A stretch of DNA of 16,847 nt, from assembly GCA_045807225.1 (NCBI GenBank), contig JBJMHU010000028.1:1-16847 (forward strand), read 5' to 3'. The notes under the pieces were generated by a model. The model did no database searches. It was not told where the DNA came from and saw only the letters and a list, made by a program, of their open reading frames with translations. Source of the stretch: Fodinibacter sp045807225. GTDB lineage: Bacteria; Actinomycetota; Actinomycetes; Actinomycetales; Dermatophilaceae. The stretch's first letter is position 1. Every line of letters starts with the position of its first letter. The translations under genes and the position numbers were made by a program. Below are positions 13,441-16,847 of the stretch, one piece after another.

Positions 13441-14097
13441 GTGTCAGCAGTCGACGACATCCTCAGCGCACTACCCGCGGAGCAGATCTCGCAGCAGGTG
13501 GGTGCGTCGCCCGACGAGGTGCGCAGCACCGCCGCGGCGGTGCTCCCGGCCCTGCTCGGTGGGCTCCAGGCGAACGCCGGGGACGCCTCGGGAGCGGGCT
13601 CCATCCTCCAGGCCCTCCACCAGCACGACGACGACCTGCTCAGCGGTGGCACCGACCTGTCCGCGATCGACGAGCAGGACGGCAGGGCCATCGCGAGCCA
13701 CATCTTCGGCGACCAGCAGGACGAGGTCGCCAACCGGCTCGGCGGCCTTCCGGGCGTGGGTGGGTCCGGCGCCGGCGGCGACCTGGTTTCGAAGCTGCTG
13801 CCCATCCTCGCCCCGATGGTGCTGTCGTGGCTCGCCGGCAAGGTGCTCAAGGGCGGCGGCGGTCTGGGCGGCGGCACGGCATCCGCGCAGCCCGCCGACC
13901 CGGCGCCCTCGCTGCCCGGTGGCGGCGGTGGCAGCACCCCGGGGTCGCTCGAGGACATGCTCAAGGACGTGCTCGGTGGCGCGGTCAGCGGTGGCTCGGC
14001 GGGCTCGTCCGCGGGCGCCGAGGCGTCGGCCGGGTTCGACCCGGGCAGCATCATCGGCGACGTGCTCGGCGGCATCCTGGGCGGTGGGCGCCGCTGA
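13441..14097 (+). CDS. DUF937 family protein
   Basis: 218 residues. The first 135 residues follow the DUF937 pattern: SAVDDILSALPAEQISQQVG, then DEVRSTAAAVLPALLGGLQ and later DGRAIASHIFGDQQDEVANRL. The end of this part (about 114-138, SKLLPILAPMVLSWLAGKVL) is an amphipathic or hydrophobic helix. A Gly/Ser/Pro-rich linker (138-168) leads to two short repeats of the form DMLKDVLGG and SIIGDVLGG (172-212), ending GGILGGGRR. No signal peptide. Related E. coli YidB has no settled function. The GTG at 13441 has AAGGGGG five bases upstream; an in-frame ATG-less extension to 13366 has no ribosome site. Divergent from sixA and convergent with the large GH67-like gene, 23 bases apart. Confidence 0.85.
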   Translation: MSAVDDILSALPAEQISQQVGASPDEVRSTAAAVLPALLGGLQANAGDASGAGSILQALHQHDDDLLSGGTDLSAIDEQDGRAIASHIFGDQQDEVANRLGGLPGVGGSGAGGDLVSKLLPILAPMVLSWLAGKVLKGGGGLGGGTASAQPADPAPSLPGGGGGSTPGSLEDMLKDVLGGAVSGGSAGSSAGAEASAGFDPGSIIGDVLGGILGGGRR

Positions 14098-14120
14098 CCG
14101 TCCTTCCCTGGGTCCGGTGC

Positions 14121-16847
14121 TCAGCCGGTCGCTGCAACAGCCCGCTGCGCACCCGACCCCGGCTGGTCACGGTGCCGGCGGCGCGGGATCGCCAGCACCA
14201 GGCCGACCCCGAGGAGCACGGCGCCGAACCCGGCGACCCACCACGCCGCGTCGCCGGGGATGCCGAGGTAGACCGTGATGCCCAGGATGCGTGACAGGCC
14301 CCAGGGCAGCAGTCCCACCTGGTCGTTCCACGCGGTGAGGGCACGCTCGAGCCCCACCAGGCCGACCACGGATGCCGGCACCGCCAGCCCGGCGCCCACC
14401 GCGGCGAGCACGGTACCCGCCGCGCGGCGGCGACCACGGGTCACCGACAGGGCCCAGCCGGCCGCGACGAGGAGCCAGAGGAACGCGGCTACGGCGAGGG
14501 TCACGTAGACCGTGCGCTTCCCGGGGTCGGTCCAGAACCCGTACCAGTAGCCCCCCGGCCCGGTCCACGACATCGCGAGCAGGGCGAGCGCGCACCGCGC
14601 CACCAGCACCCCGCCCACGGCCGCCACGACGCCCCACGGCACCCGGCCGCGCAGCAGCAGCCAGCCCGCGGCGAGCAGGGTGCACCATGCGCCCAGGACG
14701 ACCAGCAGGTGCACCGGGGCGAGGAACGAGGTCTGCACCGCGCGGGTGGCGACGAGCAGCGCCCCCGGGACGGCGAGCAGGAGTGCCCGCTGGCCGCGTG
14801 CCATCCCGGGCCCGACCTCGGCGGCCCGCCACGGGCGGGTCGCGACCGTCCACGTGGCGGCGACCGCCGACGTCGGCGCCCCGCGGCGGCGGCGATCGAG
14901 CCAGGCTCCCGCGCCGAGCCAGCCCAGTGTGAGTGCGAGCAGGCCGCGGGAGAGCCAGGCCATGGCGGGGTCGCGCTCGCTGCGGGCGATGCCGAGCTCG
15001 GCGGCGGTGAGGTTGTAGGCCGGGTGGTCGAGATCGCCCTGGTAGCGCTCGAGGTGGGATGCCGCGAGCGCCCGGTACCGCTCGAGCGCGGCCGTCCACT
15101 GCTCACGTGCCCGGGGCGAGCCGGTGGCGTGCCACTGGCCCTGGCGCAGCACGAGCTCCCGGTACTCGGCGAGGAGGCGCAGGGTGTCCACCTCGTAGTC
15201 GAGGGTCCCGAGGAACGCGGTGCGCATGGCGGGCTCGCGCCAGGTGGCCGCATCGGTCCCGGCGACGAGGGTCCGCATCCGCTCGGCGGCGGTGACCGCC
15301 GCGTGGCCCTCGGCGACGGCCTCGTCGGCCCGGTCCCCGGTCACCGACGAGATGACGTCGGGCACCGCCGAGTCACCGGTGAGGATGTCCCACTCGAAGA
15401 TCCACATCATCGGCGGCGGCTCGAGCCCGATGGCCTTGACCTTCTGCCCGGCGAACGGCCCGATGTACAGCCCCTGCGTCACGGCACCGCGCGAGCCGGC
15501 CATCGCCTGGGCCAGGGCGTGCACGGTCGCCGGGTCGTCGGAGAACCAGCGTCGCGCCCAGTCGGCGGTGAGCGAGGACACGTCGGCACCCGGGTCCCGA
15601 GCGAGCGAGCCCATCAGCCAGGTGTTGAGCTCGTAGAGCTGCCAGAAGCCGGTCTTCAGGTAGAGCGTCATCGGGCCGGCCCGCCACGGGCCGCCGTCCT
15701 GCGTCCACACCCAGACCCCCTCGATGTGGGGGTTCGCGGCGAGCAGGCGCTGCAGGGCGTCGCGGTACTCGGCTCCGAGGTCGTTCGGGAAGGCGCCGTA
15801 GCTCTCGAACTCCCGCCGGCTCTGGAACTCCACGATGCGACGCTGGCTGCCCGAGAGCAGGGTGTCGTTGAGCGGCAGGTGGCTGTAGAAGTCGCCGAGC
15901 GTGTACTTCGTCGACACCACGAGCGAGGGTGAGTCGATGCCGTCGAGCACCGCGGCGTACGAGGCCGGGTTCGTGTGCATGTCGCCGACCGCGCCGACGC
16001 CGACGCTCCACGTGCGGAAGATGACCTCGCGGTCGACGCGCTCGGCCTGCGCGGTGAGCGCCGTGAGCATCGCGCGCACGGAGTCGACGCTCGTGACGGC
16101 GAGCTCGGAGTAGTAGTCCCACCCGGGCAGGTCGTAGACCCGGCCGGCCTCGCCGATGCGGATCAGCACGCCGTCGAGGTAGGGCATCGCGGCGTAGAGC
16201 TCGTCGAGTCCGGCCGCGTAGACGTCCCAGAACTCGGGGTCGTCGGTCGCCAGGCTGCCGAACCGGTCGACGAGGTACTCCTCGAGCGGCGTCGTGAGCG
16301 TCAGCATGTCGGTGCGGAAGTAGACGGAGAGGCCCGCGTCGTGCGCGTACTCCCACATCGGCCCGAACGCCTGCTGCATCGCCTTCGCCCGGGCCACATG
16401 AGTGTCGTCGGCGTCGTAGACGTCGGTGCCGTCGCCGACGCCCGAGAACGTCAGGTACTCGATGAAGCCCGGGATGGCGATGGCGTTGTAGCCCTCGGCG
16501 AGGGCGTGCCGCACGTAGGCCTCGAACTCGCCTCGCGCGACCTCGAGGGCCGCCTCGTCGATGTACGGGGCGTCGGCGAGGATCACGTCGGCGAACGCCT
16601 TCGAGTTGTGGGAGTAGTCGTCGCCCGCGGCCCACTCGCTCTCCTTCGGCGCGACGCCGACGGCCCCGAGGTCGACCATCCGGAACGGCAGCTCGGACTC
16701 CACCGTCCGGCCGACGTGCTCGTCGACCGCGTGCCCGGCGCGCACCGCCGCCGCGAGGTCGTAGATGGCGAGCGTCGCGCCGGCCTCGGAGGCGGCCACG
16801 ATGCGCAGCGCGTCCCGGGTGCCGTCGACGCGGTAGGACTGGTCGTC
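14121..16847 (-). CDS. GH67-like (alpha-glucuronidase-like) protein with C-terminal membrane domain, partial
   Basis: Enters from the right edge with no start in the window; 908 codons are visible and numbered from 16847. The opening (YRVDGTRDALRIVAASEAGA, then TLAIYDLAAAVR) looks like the N-terminal domain of GH67 enzymes. Residues about 55-400 resemble the GH67 barrel by eye: GYNAIAIPGF, VLIRIGEAG (Glu233, where GH67 has its general acid), REVIFRTWSVG, TKYTLGDFYSHLPL (Asp319) and IVEFQSRREFESYG (Glu340, Glu346), where GH67 has its Asp/Glu base pair. A helical region (about 400-620) follows, then roughly seven membrane helices at about 628-649, 688-705, 710-731, 738-760, 779-802, 809-832 and 869-887, with a basic tail. 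A membrane-held sugar-acid hydrolase is unusual. Activity is inferred from motif order only. Confidence 0.6.
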   Translation of the reverse strand, partial: DDQSYRVDGTRDALRIVAASEAGATLAIYDLAAAVRAGHAVDEHVGRTVESELPFRMVDLGAVGVAPKESEWAAGDDYSHNSKAFADVILADAPYIDEAALEVARGEFEAYVRHALAEGYNAIAIPGFIEYLTFSGVGDGTDVYDADDTHVARAKAMQQAFGPMWEYAHDAGLSVYFRTDMLTLTTPLEEYLVDRFGSLATDDPEFWDVYAAGLDELYAAMPYLDGVLIRIGEAGRVYDLPGWDYYSELAVTSVDSVRAMLTALTAQAERVDREVIFRTWSVGVGAVGDMHTNPASYAAVLDGIDSPSLVVSTKYTLGDFYSHLPLNDTLLSGSQRRIVEFQSRREFESYGAFPNDLGAEYRDALQRLLAANPHIEGVWVWTQDGGPWRAGPMTLYLKTGFWQLYELNTWLMGSLARDPGADVSSLTADWARRWFSDDPATVHALAQAMAGSRGAVTQGLYIGPFAGQKVKAIGLEPPPMMWIFEWDILTGDSAVPDVISSVTGDRADEAVAEGHAAVTAAERMRTLVAGTDAATWREPAMRTAFLGTLDYEVDTLRLLAEYRELVLRQGQWHATGSPRAREQWTAALERYRALAASHLERYQGDLDHPAYNLTAAELGIARSERDPAMAWLSRGLLALTLGWLGAGAWLDRRRRGAPTSAVAATWTVATRPWRAAEVGPGMARGQRALLLAVPGALLVATRAVQTSFLAPVHLLVVLGAWCTLLAAGWLLLRGRVPWGVVAAVGGVLVARCALALLAMSWTGPGGYWYGFWTDPGKRTVYVTLAVAAFLWLLVAAGWALSVTRGRRRAAGTVLAAVGAGLAVPASVVGLVGLERALTAWNDQVGLLPWGLSRILGITVYLGIPGDAAWWVAGFGAVLLGVGLVLAIPRRRHRDQPGSGAQRAVAATG

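Overview
The window is GC-rich DNA with GTG starts, 4-base GTGA gene overlaps and several start codons that look leaderless. IlvB, IlvD, RskA, MmpL and FAS1-type proteins of actinobacterial style point to an actinomycete (Actinomycetota). A member of Micrococcales or Propionibacteriales would fit, but I cannot fix the family from sequence alone. Everything looks chromosomal. I see no rRNA, tRNA, CRISPR array, insertion sequence or phage gene.

Left block (1-4088, minus strand) is branched-chain amino acid synthesis: ilvD, then a leader region, then ilvB and the first 90 codons of ilvN, which runs off the left edge. Between ilvD and ilvB lie a promoter (TTGACA, 17-base spacer, weak -10), a 12-codon leader peptide containing Leu-Leu-Val-Val, a 12-bp hairpin that holds the leader stop codon, and a U-tailed terminator. 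This is a transcription attenuator.

Next (4161-6294, minus) comes an envelope-stress type unit: a secreted fasciclin (FAS1) protein, an ECF sigma factor and its membrane-bound zinc anti-sigma factor of RskA type. It recalls the mycobacterial SigK/RskA/MPT70-MPT83 circuit, but with target and regulators side by side. A SigK-like promoter candidate precedes the FAS1 gene.

Then (6390-9521) a MarR regulator (+) faces an mmpL-tspO operon (-) across 70 bases packed with short repeats and palindromes. A quinone-oxidoreductase-like gene (9695-10597, -) and a six-TM protein of unknown function (10966-12537, +) diverge from a 365-base spacer that holds two matching 19-bp palindromes.

The right part holds a SixA-type histidine phosphatase with a two-helix membrane protein behind it (12545-13321, -), a divergent DUF937 protein (13441-14097, +), and a large gene entering from the right edge (14121-16847, -). 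That last gene fuses a region resembling family-67 alpha-glucuronidases to about seven C-terminal membrane helices. It is the least ordinary protein here. No wholly new multi-gene system is evident. The best candidates for something undescribed are this membrane-anchored GH67-like protein, the paired palindromes at 10815-10854 and the compact sigma/anti-sigma/FAS1 unit.
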